From the NCBI RefSeq assembly GCF_021532655.1, contig NZ_JAKGAS010000005.1:248001-312000 (forward strand): a DNA stretch of 64,000 nucleotides. Reading direction: 5' to 3'. The stretch is from Paraglaciecola algarum (lineage in GTDB: Bacteria; Pseudomonadota; Gammaproteobacteria; Enterobacterales; Alteromonadaceae). The translations under genes were made by a program, and so were the position numbers. Below are positions 36,263 to 43,225 of the stretch, one piece after another (the stretch's first letter is position 1; every line of letters begins with the position of its first letter). Under the pieces are notes generated by a model. The model was given only the letters and a program-made list of their open reading frames with translations, did not search any database and had not been told where the DNA came from.

Positions 36263-36285
36263 CTTTTATTCTTAACGAATAAAAG
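36263..36285. terminator. Perfect hairpin beside the distal att copy
   Basis: CTTTTATTC / GAATAAAAG form a perfect 9-bp stem with a 5-base loop, directly abutting the 17-bp tRNA-derived repeat. In the ancestral, uninserted arrangement this would have followed the tRNA-Leu 3' end and probably was its terminator. Confidence 0.55.
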
Positions 36286-36302
36286 TGGTACCAGAGGCCG
36301 GA
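36286..36302. repeat. Distal att copy (17-bp direct repeat of the tRNA-Leu 3' end)
   Basis: TGGTACCAGAGGCCGGA is identical to the last 17 bases of the tRNA-Leu(CAA) gene at 43047-43063 (complement strand), covering the CCA end and part of the T stem. It marks the far boundary of an integrated element. Confidence 0.85.
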
Positions 36303-36523
36303 TAATCTTGATGGCCTCTAATCTCGCTGTATCCCGCATGCCTAGGTACAGTTAAATGAATATATAGCTTAATGTCGGCACCCCAAATCGTCAACCCTAG
36401 GTTACCCAAGGCAATCAATTCACCTTGTATCTGCTTCATGAGTGGAAGCAAAAAGGACACTGGGGGTACCCAAGATTACATTGGGCAGCACTAGTCATAA
36501 TTTCTGTTTCTAGGTAACCACAA
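36303..36523. other. Island left arm with repeated CCTAGGT motifs
   Basis: 221 bp without a credible gene. It contains three related motifs, CCTAGGTACAG (about 36341), CCCTAGGTTACC (about 36395) and TCTAGGTAACC (about 36510), plus the small inverted repeat CCCAAGATTACATTGGG near 36470. Repeated short motifs beside an att site could be arm-type recombinase sites; this is a guess. Confidence 0.4.
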
Positions 36524-36823
36524 GAATAGATCATAGGAGGCCCTGTATGATCCTGTGTAAGCCCCTATAATTACCCTTTGGGGTTGTACTTTTAGCAGAT
36601 GTAATAGCTTCTATGGATCACCTAGAGATCATAAGGGAGGCCTTGTAGTTATAGCAGAAGGAAAATAATACATTTAGTTATATCCCTTTGTTTTACTCAA
36701 GGTTTATTCTAAATGTATAATATCAATTTGCTTACTTAGTAAACTTAGGTATTTCAATGGTTAAATTAGTGGGGGATTCTTACCTTATAGGCTTAAAGAC
36801 AAGAGTACCCCATTAAATACTTT
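36524..36823 (+). repeat. Left terminal inverted repeat
   Basis: Runs GAATAG...ATACTTT. Long blocks shared with the reverse complement of the right copy include GATCCTGTGTAAG, TACTTTTAGCAGATG, CTATGGATCACCTAGAGATC, CCTTGTAGTTATAGC, CATTTAGTTATATC, AATGTATAATAT, TTAAATTAGTGGGGG and ACAAGAGTACCCCAT. Confidence 0.8.
36770..36812 (-). other. Conserved hairpin in left TIR, after the helicase-like gene
   Basis: On the minus strand TGGGGTACTCTTGTCTT pairs with AAGGTAAGAATCCCCCA around a 9-base loop, with two mismatches. The right TIR makes the same 17-position stem; the loop-closing pair is T-A here and A-T there, a compensatory change. It lies in the 3' end of the helicase-like gene's transcript. 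There is no T-run, so it is not a standard terminator. Confidence 0.6.
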
Positions 36824-36839
36824 GGTCACCTAAGATTAT

Positions 36840-38270
36840 TTAGCTAAACTCCTTAACTACCTGTTGGTAGATTGCTTTGGTTATTCTTTTGTTAGGATTC
36901 TTACGTCTAAAATCACGCAGGTAAATTAAAGCTTCATCTAACTTATTCAAAGATGGGGTAAGTTCAGTTAGTTTAGTTCTATCCCTACTTCTAGCTTTCT
37001 GCTCTGCTTTATTGTCACTCACTTTATTCGAGTATGTGGCCTTTCCTTCGGTGTCAATCTCTAAATCAATGGGTAACTTGTAGACCCTTTTATTAACCCA
37101 AGGAGCTAGCTTACTTGCAAAATATTCAGCAGTAGCCTTATCACCAAAACAATAATATAAATCTTCAGTACCTAAATCATTATGCTTACTATTCCTGATA
37201 GATGTTCTCAGTGCACCTTGGTAACGGTCATAATGGTAACAAGCTTTTCGGATGTCAGATTGATTCATACCTAAATGTTCTCTGTAAAACTTCTCTGTTG
37301 ATGGGATTGGCATTTGAGTATGTAGATCCATGAAATGATGAACCTTAGAATAATCATTAAACCCATGAGATTTAACGCTTAGTGTAATCCCCCCATCACC
37401 AATTTTCTTAACGTTAATAAACTCGTCCCAATGCTCTCGTTCAAAGGTAAGCATTATGTCTTCAAGTTGAGCATCGGTTAACCTAGCCTTACGTGTCGTT
37501 CTCCATTCAGAATTTTCTAAAACATATGCAATATTAACAGAGCCTTTGGTAACGTGTTCAGTAGCTAATCCCCAGTCCAATGATACCTGTTTTATCCCAG
37601 CTGATTGTAATGCGTGATATTGCAGTGTATCTTCGTAACAGGCCGCAAGTAATGTAATATCTGAGAATTTAGAGCAAAAAGCGGGGAAATTTAAATAGGT
37701 ATTCCACTGCAGCTTCGAGCCAGACGCTTTCGGATGGACAATCATTAATGGATTTCTTGCATACAGTACAATATCTTGGTGTTCTTTCGGAAACTTATAG
37801 CCAAGTCCATCGAATCCCTCAGGCTTCGTTTCTGCTAACCCAAGCCTGAACATAAGCCCATCTGTTTCTGATTCCGTGTTACTGATAATTTCACTGCCCT
37901 CAGCAACAGTGAAACCTTCGTCAATATAAAGAGGCAGCTTGACATTGTCAGAGATGTCATAAGCGGCTCGGATTAACGACTTAGTGGTGCACAAGATGAC
38001 ATGTGGAAACTCTGAAGCTGATGAGATTCCCTTAATTATCTCCTCAATCACAGATTTGTAATTCTTGCGCCAACTTGACTGTTTTGGAGCAACAATAATA
38101 CTGCAAGGGACGTTTAGTCGTTCCAGTCCTTCTTTGGTTTGTTCAAGTAGCTTTTTTGTTTCGGTAGCGTAAACTACTGTTTCACCTGCTTTAATCCTGT
38201 CTAAAATCTTTCTTATTGCTGTTTGTGTTTTACCAGAGCCACAAACTCCATCCACGTAATATATCTGCAT
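36840..38270 (-). CDS. Helicase-like P-loop ATPase of the TIR unit
   Basis: A 476-residue protein that opens directly with a Walker A motif, YYVDGVCGSGKTQTA (Lys14), followed by a helicase motif Ia-like segment ETVVYATETKKLLEQ. A Walker B/DExx-like YIDEGFTV lies near residue 137. A motif III-like TLLAACYED, and RYQGALRTSIR (about 352-362), which resembles the QxxxRxxxR motif VI, complete an SF1/SF2 helicase-like order. The C-terminus is basic (KARSRDRTKLTEL; RRKNPNKR). A replication or DNA-mobilising role for the element is the natural inference. It is not a recognisable transposase or integrase. It is divergent from the 678-690-residue gene, and its stop is 16 bp from the left TIR. Confidence 0.75.
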   Translation of the reverse strand: MQIYYVDGVCGSGKTQTAIRKILDRIKAGETVVYATETKKLLEQTKEGLERLNVPCSIIVAPKQSSWRKNYKSVIEEIIKGISSASEFPHVILCTTKSLIRAAYDISDNVKLPLYIDEGFTVAEGSEIISNTESETDGLMFRLGLAETKPEGFDGLGYKFPKEHQDIVLYARNPLMIVHPKASGSKLQWNTYLNFPAFCSKFSDITLLAACYEDTLQYHALQSAGIKQVSLDWGLATEHVTKGSVNIAYVLENSEWRTTRKARLTDAQLEDIMLTFEREHWDEFINVKKIGDGGITLSVKSHGFNDYSKVHHFMDLHTQMPIPSTEKFYREHLGMNQSDIRKACYHYDRYQGALRTSIRNSKHNDLGTEDLYYCFGDKATAEYFASKLAPWVNKRVYKLPIDLEIDTEGKATYSNKVSDNKAEQKARSRDRTKLTELTPSLNKLDEALIYLRDFRRKNPNKRITKAIYQQVVKEFS

Positions 38271-38414
38271 AATTTTACAAAGCTAATCTCAGTTAATGCT
38301 TGATAATTTAACACTGTACATGTTACTAGGCAGTATGTATAACGTACAGATAATTAGGAATATTAAGCCCATAAAACAATGAGTAAGTATGGTCTTTATA
38401 CAAAGGAGGTTTCA
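38271..38414. promoter_or_regulatory. Divergent control region of the TIR unit
   Basis: The only non-coding DNA between the two genes of the unit. It contains an imperfect inverted repeat, TGTACATGTTA (38315-38325) and TATAACGTACA (38338-38348), a possible operator or replication site, and ends with the strong ribosome-binding site described separately. Confidence 0.5.
38401..38408 (+). promoter_or_regulatory. Perfect Shine-Dalgarno that decides a TTG start
   Basis: AAAGGAGG lies 6 bases before an in-frame TTG at 38415. The upstream ATG at 38379 has no Shine-Dalgarno sequence (AAGCCCATAAAACA precedes it), so the TTG is the better start. Confidence 0.7.
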
Positions 38415-40451
38415 TTGAGTTTGACAACTGATTATACAGCTACTTTAGCCAACAACATTTCTCCTACATCTGCAGTGCTGGGAGCTTTTCTATTTAATGA
38501 ATTCTCATATCAAGAAAAATGTACATATCTCCAAGGTCTAAAAAGTGGACTCTTAAGTTATGATCTAGTTAGATTTTGCATATCAAATCTAGAGTTGGAA
38601 GATACACTACTTGAGTTATTCGAGTTCCCTGATAGGGGTGGTAATAGTCGAATCACATACACACTAGAGCCATTTCAGGACATTAGCAGTTTACTAAAAG
38701 ACCTAAAAACGAAGTTATATTTATTTAATCCGTGTGATGAAGAGTCTTTTCAATCTTCAGTTAATGATTTTTTTATAGTTTTAAACTCAGTACAACAACT
38801 TTTAGTTTTCGATTTTTATGAGTTTGGTGCAACGGGAGTATTTGGCAGACACATTAAAATCACTGATTCCCATGATGACATCGTCAAAGTTGACTATTTA
38901 GCAGAGTTAATTAAGCAACATAGTTCATATCATGCAGCCTGTGATATATCTGACTTAACTTATTCAATATTCTTTAATTCGACTCTATTTGATAAGAAAA
39001 AGTATATATTCACTCCAAGGTTAATTCAGTTCAATAAATTAGAATACAATAAACAATATTTAGATCCTTCAGGTGAAAGCACTATATATAGTGAGTCGAC
39101 TATAGATATTGCATCCATAAATGAGTTACTAAACTCTCTCTGCGACGATAATCGACGAAATAGTGCATCATACAGTGTATTAGGTTCTGCATTTTTTCCA
39201 AGTACAGACAATGCTATAAACGTATTTTCTCGATTATTTGAAGGCGATAAAAATACTGAGTTGAAAACCAGTGCTTTTCTTGAGAATACCAATAATTACG
39301 CAGCCAATTCCTTAGTTCATGAAATATTGAGCACCTATACTCAGGAGGAACATGAAGAATGGAAAAATCGCTATTGGGAAGTTGCATACTTAGGTGGTAC
39401 TTGGGGGAATAAGGTAGCAGCAATATTATCTAATCCTAATTCAATAGAGCAGACAGGGAGATATTTGTTTGACAATTTGCTTGATAACACTGATGTTCAA
39501 AGTTTGTTAATTCTCTCTGCTATCGCAAACTTTTCTCCACTTCCAAGTTCTATTTGTTGCTACATTGATAATTACGTGTACCAGCAAATAAAAATAGAAG
39601 ATCATTCAATTAGTCGGTTCAATAACAAAGATTTTCGATGTGATTATAATGAATACAAAGATTTTTCTGAGAAATATGGAGATGACACGGAGTTTTTATC
39701 AAATCTCTTCTATGGTTTCAGACTACGTAATAAATGTATATTTGCTGATGAAAGCGTACCCTCACGTAAATATGAGCTCAATAAATATTTAGTTTTTACA
39801 GATGGTGCATTGAAATTAGTCAATCATATAACTCGCCTAAGAGAAGATTTCATAGAGTATCTTAACAGTAAAGAACTTGAAGAGTTTTGGGATATGGCTC
39901 TTAGTAAGAAATCCGCTATCGAGAGAGAGTTTATAGAACAGAATGATTACAACAAATATATATTGGCTGAATTAAAGTCTGAAAGAATAAAAAAGTGTTT
40001 GTATTCTTACGCGTTTCGAGTAAAAGAGCTTGACGACCTAGGCCTATTATTTCGCATCCTTGGTATTGAAGATGCAGAACTTGTCAACGATACTATTGCT
40101 CTATCTCCAATATCTAGCACAGATTTTTTGGGCACATCTCGTGTGGAATCGTTAATCTCAAATAATAATCATGTTATCACTTCAAGCGTCAATAATTTAA
40201 GCGAAAAAGTAGAAGAACAGGCACTATTTCAGAAAGCGAAAATGGAAGATGAATACAATAAAATGCGCAATGAACTGTCTATAATGCAAAGTATGCAAAA
40301 GGAAATTGAAAGTACTCAAAGAGAAACAACAGACGCTATAAAATTATTATCTCAAAAGATTGTAACTCCGAGTAGAAGTAGCTTTCATGTAATTAATTTT
40401 ACTTTGTTAACCGCGATAATAATTGGTTCTCTCTTTGTAATGCACAACTAA
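38415..40451 (+). CDS. Large unknown protein of the TIR unit (coiled coil and C-terminal membrane anchor)
   Basis: 678 residues from TTG 38415 (690 if ATG 38379 is used). I recognise no domain. The first 590 residues appear soluble and mixed alpha/beta, rich in Ser, Asn, Phe and Tyr. About residues 590-655 (SVNNLSEKVEEQALFQKAKMEDEY onward in register) form a charged coiled coil ending QRETTDAIKLLSQK. The last 20 residues (FTLLTAIIIGSLFVMHN) are a single membrane helix, a tail anchor. The composition is more AT-rich than the core genes. It fills its half of the TIR unit; the stop is 15 bp from the right repeat. A structural, membrane-complex or toxin-like role are all possible; none is shown. 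Confidence 0.75.
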   Translation: MSLTTDYTATLANNISPTSAVLGAFLFNEFSYQEKCTYLQGLKSGLLSYDLVRFCISNLELEDTLLELFEFPDRGGNSRITYTLEPFQDISSLLKDLKTKLYLFNPCDEESFQSSVNDFFIVLNSVQQLLVFDFYEFGATGVFGRHIKITDSHDDIVKVDYLAELIKQHSSYHAACDISDLTYSIFFNSTLFDKKKYIFTPRLIQFNKLEYNKQYLDPSGESTIYSESTIDIASINELLNSLCDDNRRNSASYSVLGSAFFPSTDNAINVFSRLFEGDKNTELKTSAFLENTNNYAANSLVHEILSTYTQEEHEEWKNRYWEVAYLGGTWGNKVAAILSNPNSIEQTGRYLFDNLLDNTDVQSLLILSAIANFSPLPSSICCYIDNYVYQQIKIEDHSISRFNNKDFRCDYNEYKDFSEKYGDDTEFLSNLFYGFRLRNKCIFADESVPSRKYELNKYLVFTDGALKLVNHITRLREDFIEYLNSKELEEFWDMALSKKSAIEREFIEQNDYNKYILAELKSERIKKCLYSYAFRVKELDDLGLLFRILGIEDAELVNDTIALSPISSTDFLGTSRVESLISNNNHVITSSVNNLSEKVEEQALFQKAKMEDEYNKMRNELSIMQSMQKEIESTQRETTDAIKLLSQKIVTPSRSSFHVINFTLLTAIIIGSLFVMHN

Positions 40452-40466
40452 CTCAGAACTATTAGT

Positions 40467-40766
40467 AAAGTGACTATGGGGTACTCTTGTCTACTAGGCT
40501 TATAGATAAGAACCCCCCACTAATTTAACTTAATTAATCCCTGAATTTTACTAATTGAAGCAGATAAATATTATACATTAAGACAAAATCCCAAGTAAAA
40601 CAGAGTGATATAACTAAATGTGTTTTTTCTTCCGCTATAACTACAAGGCCATCCCTCAGGATCTCTAGGTGATCCATAGAGCCTATATCATCTGCTAAAA
40701 GTACTACCCCAAAGGTTAACTGTAGGGACTTACACAGGATCACACTGGGCTTCCTGTAGCCTATTC
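40467..40766 (-). repeat. Right terminal inverted repeat
   Basis: Reverse complement of the left repeat, equal in length (300 bp). On its minus strand a 69-codon frame is open (40534-40743); the left copy has an early stop and a one-base deletion in the corresponding frame. Confidence 0.8.
40477..40519 (+). other. Conserved hairpin in right TIR, after the coiled-coil gene
   Basis: TGGGGTACTCTTGTCTA pairs with TAGATAAGAACCCCCCA around a 9-base loop, with a symmetric three-base internal loop. It lies 25 bp after the stop codon, mirroring the left copy at 36770-36812. Confidence 0.6.
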
Positions 40767-40892
40767 ATGCTCACTGATTGTATATAAATCAATTCAGACA
40801 TTATTTTTATTGGATTACAATAGGTTCGGTCATGCATTAGATCCAAATGAAATTCCTATAGTTATGGTTTGTGATTCTTCTGCTTATGAAAG

Positions 40893-41783
40893 TTAATATT
40901 TGGCCTCGATTTTCCAAGTAATTCTACCAATTTCATCACCCTCAAATAATTGCCGAGCATAAATATAGTAATCGCCGGGCTTGGTATCCTTCGGGACGAA
41001 GTAATTAATATTAAAGAGAGCTTCTATCGGAAATGATCTTACTTCAGACAAAATGGTATTACAGCTGTTTATCTCTAAATCAACTCTTGATTTGATTTGA
41101 AATGAATCGTCAAAGGTTACCCACGCGTAACTTCCCTCTGGTAATTCACAGCATACTTCAAGAGATATGCGTTCCTCTAAATCAAATTCAGGCCCCCTGA
41201 CATAAAAAGGGTAAGAGTTAAACTCGTTAGAAATATTTGGAATGTTGTCTACAACATTAAAATTTCTCCAAGCTACATTATTATTATTTCTAATGAATGA
41301 TCTGAAATCCCTTATACTACTAATCCTTGATAAATCAGGCGCTGAATCAAAAGGATTGTGAATCAATCCAATAAAACAATAATGACCTTTATTCGGTGCA
41401 TTGTTCCATTCTATCGGTTTTGAAACCATTGCTATTTGATTATTGGGTAATGCTGGAAGGCTTGCCTTTCCAATAAATGTCCAATATTTTGGAAGGACTA
41501 AAGTGCTCGGCTTACTCCAAAATAAATCTACATGTGAATTATGTGCTATCAGAGGCGATTTATTGAATGCTCGAATATATATGTAATTAGCATTACCGAA
41601 TTCAACATTATCACTAAGGTCATACCGATTAATAGTTCCGCTGTAGTGACCAAATTTCTCACTAGCATTTACAACTTCCTTGTTTTTTACAATTATATCT
41701 GGACTACGAGAGGAACCTCCGCTTGGAATATTTCCAATATCGTTGATATCATCACGCATGTAGACTTCAGGAAATACTCTCAT
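40893..41783 (-). CDS. Orphan beta-sandwich-like protein of the island
   Basis: A 296-residue protein with no signal peptide. Two beta-rich segments are visible: SPDIIVKNKEVVN through YIYIRAFNKSPLIAHNSHVDLFWSKPSTLVLPKYW (about residues 27-115), and a C-terminal one around YFVPKDTKPGDYYIYARQLFEG. Between them are GHYCFIGLIHNPFD and NNNNVAWRNFNVVDN, which look like a conserved family core that I have seen in uncharacterised Ig-like proteins but cannot name. It lies 6 bp after the 122-residue gene and is probably co-translated. Function unknown; possibly an extracellular or particle-associated module now standing alone. Confidence 0.65.
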   Translation of the reverse strand: MRVFPEVYMRDDINDIGNIPSGGSSRSPDIIVKNKEVVNASEKFGHYSGTINRYDLSDNVEFGNANYIYIRAFNKSPLIAHNSHVDLFWSKPSTLVLPKYWTFIGKASLPALPNNQIAMVSKPIEWNNAPNKGHYCFIGLIHNPFDSAPDLSRISSIRDFRSFIRNNNNVAWRNFNVVDNIPNISNEFNSYPFYVRGPEFDLEERISLEVCCELPEGSYAWVTFDDSFQIKSRVDLEINSCNTILSEVRSFPIEALFNINYFVPKDTKPGDYYIYARQLFEGDEIGRITWKIEAKY

Positions 41784-41789
41784 AGCCGT

Positions 41790-42158
41790 CTATTCCCAAC
41801 GAACTTGGGATAATCTCATAACAACTTGACTGGCAATACTATTCGTTTTTGTTTGGATTCCAACGACGTATCCTTCATCGTAATCAGAACCTGATCTATT
41901 TTCATCCATAAACTGGGGAACTGAGATAGCAATTGCACGGAAGGGGCCCGCTGGAACAGGCCCTCTACCGTCTCTCCTAAATGTCATGTTATCATCCCAA
42001 ATGTCCCTCCATTTAATATAATGCTTAGTAGGAGTCCCACTGATAGACCCTTTTAAAATCGAAAGCCCATTGGATAGATATAATTGCTCAAGATCGGTCG
42101 GATAATCTGTTGCAAGTGCGTCTTCGCTTTTTTCTTTGTCATTGCTCATTTTATTCAT
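41790..42158 (-). CDS. Small orphan protein paired with the beta-sandwich-like gene
   Basis: A 122-residue protein with a charged N-terminus (NDKEKSEDALATDYPTDLEQ) and a middle with HYIKWRDIWDDNMTFRRDGRGPVPAGPFRAIAISVPQF. The end, VVGIQTKTNSIASQVVMRLSQVRWE, is beta-like. No membrane segment or signal peptide. It is 6 bp upstream of the 296-residue gene. A second start (codon 4) has CGGAA upstream. I do not recognise the family. Confidence 0.6.
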   Translation of the reverse strand: MNKMSNDKEKSEDALATDYPTDLEQLYLSNGLSILKGSISGTPTKHYIKWRDIWDDNMTFRRDGRGPVPAGPFRAIAISVPQFMDENRSGSDYDEGYVVGIQTKTNSIASQVVMRLSQVRWE

Positions 42159-42563
42159 TTCCGTTTAGCTATTAATATAAGGCTTGTAAAGCCCGTGAAA
42201 GCATGCTGATTACAGCAGCAAAAAGAACTTTATTCATTAATCACCATTGTTCATTCACGGCACCGTATTTGATATCTCTACGCGATAAACATTAGAAACT
42301 GTTTGAAATTTATCTGTAATTTGAACATTTCAGAGCCTCCTGATGCACATAACATGTTTATAAAGACCCAATCGCGCATATTTCTACCACGGGTGGGGTC
42401 GTATTTCTGATGTTTAATATTTTTACCAAACTATCTAAGGTTTTGCCACCAATAGATTTTATATCCCGTTAAATTATCTGGTCTGAGGGGATAAACGACC
42501 GAATTGCTCTATTTTCTTGACTATGCACGCAAGTAGGCTGCAACTGTGTGTATTTACAGTTTC

Positions 42564-42671
42564 ATGGATATTAAAATGAAAACTCGTTCACCTTTTTTAA
42601 ACTACATCTCTGATTATATGTTTACGTCCACTTTTGGCACTTTTCAGTCTGAGTATAAGTGCAATAAATGA
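42564..42671 (+). CDS. Very small hypothetical ORF (35 residues)
   Basis: An ATG-started frame reading MDIKMKTRSPFLNYISDYMF and on to a TGA. No good ribosome-binding site is visible and no family is recognised. It may be chance. Confidence 0.2.
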   Translation: MDIKMKTRSPFLNYISDYMFTSTFGTFQSEYKCNK

Positions 42672-42739
42672 TACGGCTTTCTTGAGGTTCTTAGTTCATG
42701 AGCTATGTTTATGATTAAACGAACTCATGGACGACCATC

Positions 42740-42910
42740 ATGCAAAGCCCTCCTGCCATACTAGTCAAAACTTGGCTTCAAATACTTAAATCTGATATGG
42801 ATAAACAAAATAAGAACGAAGCCGAAAACAAGATTATAAAAGCTTTCGGAAGCGTAGAAATTGCTATTGTATATATGGAAGAAAAAACTACTGTCTATGA
42901 TTCGTGCTAG
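42740..42910 (+). CDS. Small hypothetical ORF (56 residues)
   Basis: ATG-started frame with a protein-like composition: ILVKTWLQILKSDMDKQNKNE, a helical charged middle, then GSVEIAIVYMEEKTTVYDSC. No strong Shine-Dalgarno. It may be a real small island gene or a remnant. Confidence 0.35.
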   Translation: MQSPPAILVKTWLQILKSDMDKQNKNEAENKIIKAFGSVEIAIVYMEEKTTVYDSC

Positions 42911-43003
42911 GCCGACTAGTGTAAGCCAAACTTCCCAGCGAAAGCCACGACAAACATTTTAACACCATTTAGGAAAGTATCTATGTGGGGTTTTATGATG
43001 GGT

Positions 43004-43044
43004 AAAAACAAAAAACCTTCATAAACTATTGATTTATAAAGGTT
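43004..43044 (-). terminator. Terminator of tRNA-Leu(CAA)
   Basis: Minus-strand hairpin AACCTT-T-ATAAA / TTTAT-G-AAGGTT with a 7-base loop, followed by TTTTTTGTTTTT. It starts 2 bp after the tRNA CCA end and now lies inside the island's right end. Confidence 0.8.
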
Positions 43045-43046
43045 AT

Positions 43047-43063
43047 TGGTACCAGAGGCCGGA
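43047..43063. repeat. Proximal att copy (3' end of tRNA-Leu)
   Basis: The 17 bases TGGTACCAGAGGCCGGA that recur at 36286-36302. Here they are part of the intact tRNA gene. Confidence 0.85.
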
Positions 43064-43133
43064 CTTGAACCGGCACGCCCGTGAAGGCAACGGATTTTGA
43101 ATCCGTCATGTCTACCAATTTCATCACTCTGGC
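43047..43133 (-). tRNA. tRNA-Leu (anticodon CAA)
   Basis: An 87-nt type II tRNA with encoded CCA. Acceptor stem GCCAGAG / CTCTGGT plus discriminator A and CCA; D-loop with AATTGGTAGAC; anticodon stem ACGGA / TCCGT around loop TTCAAAA, giving anticodon CAA; a variable arm (TGCCTTCACGGGCGT) and T-stem/loop GCCGG TTCAAGT CCGGC. It resembles E. coli leuX, a known integration hotspot, and reads UUG. Integration at its 3' end has left the gene intact. Confidence 0.95.
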
Positions 43134-43225
43134 ATTTTACATCGAAGATTTAATCAAGGTATCTTCGAGAGGCAGGCATTATAGCGATCACGGCTTGGCT
43201 TGCAAGTTTTTTGTGACGACTAAAT

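Larger units (their letters stand above)
36524..40766. mobile_element. 4.24-kb two-gene unit with 300-bp terminal inverted repeats
   Basis: Two imperfect 300-bp inverted repeats (36524-36823 and 40467-40766), alignable from end to end by eye with few gaps, enclose exactly two genes transcribed outwards from a 108-bp centre (144 bp from the inner TTG start). The stop codons fall 16 bp (left) and 15 bp (right) from the inner repeat ends. Both repeats begin GAATAG at the outer edge. I see no target-site duplication. No transposase signature is visible in either protein; one is a helicase-like ATPase. I do not know a described element of this form. Confidence 0.75.
42159..43003. other. Island right arm, apparently decayed DNA with only very short ORFs
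   Basis: About 0.85 kb without a convincing gene. On the minus strand near 42290-42460, two adjacent short open stretches in different frames (one containing GGKTLDSLVKILN, the other DPTRGRNMRDWVFINML) look like fragments of a frameshifted gene. An imperfect inverted repeat GTTCATGAG/CTCATGGAC lies near 42696-42732. No integrase remnant is recognisable. Confidence 0.45.
36286..43063. mobile_element. Genomic island integrated in tRNA-Leu(CAA), without integrase
   Basis: A 6.76-kb segment downstream of the tRNA-Leu 3' end, bounded by 17-bp identical direct repeats, the classical layout of a tRNA-targeted tyrosine-recombinase element. It contains the 300-bp-TIR unit (36524-40766), two leftward orphan genes and about 0.9 kb of apparently decayed DNA. 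None of the encoded proteins looks like an integrase, so the island is either a remnant or is moved in trans. Inside it many genes lack homologues that I recognise, in contrast with the well-known genes on both sides. Confidence 0.8.

Noticed and set aside
36272..36460. 62-codon minus-strand frame across the att copy
   Set aside because: It begins inside the island arm and runs through the tRNA-derived repeat and the hairpin; no protein-like features.
40534..40743. 69-codon frame as an annotated gene
   Set aside because: It lies wholly in the right TIR, has no clear ribosome-binding site and is broken in the left copy; kept only as a finding.
36524..40766. Ordinary IS element or Tn7-like transposon
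   Set aside because: TIRs are far longer than in IS elements, no DDE or serine/tyrosine transposase motif is visible, and no target duplication was found.
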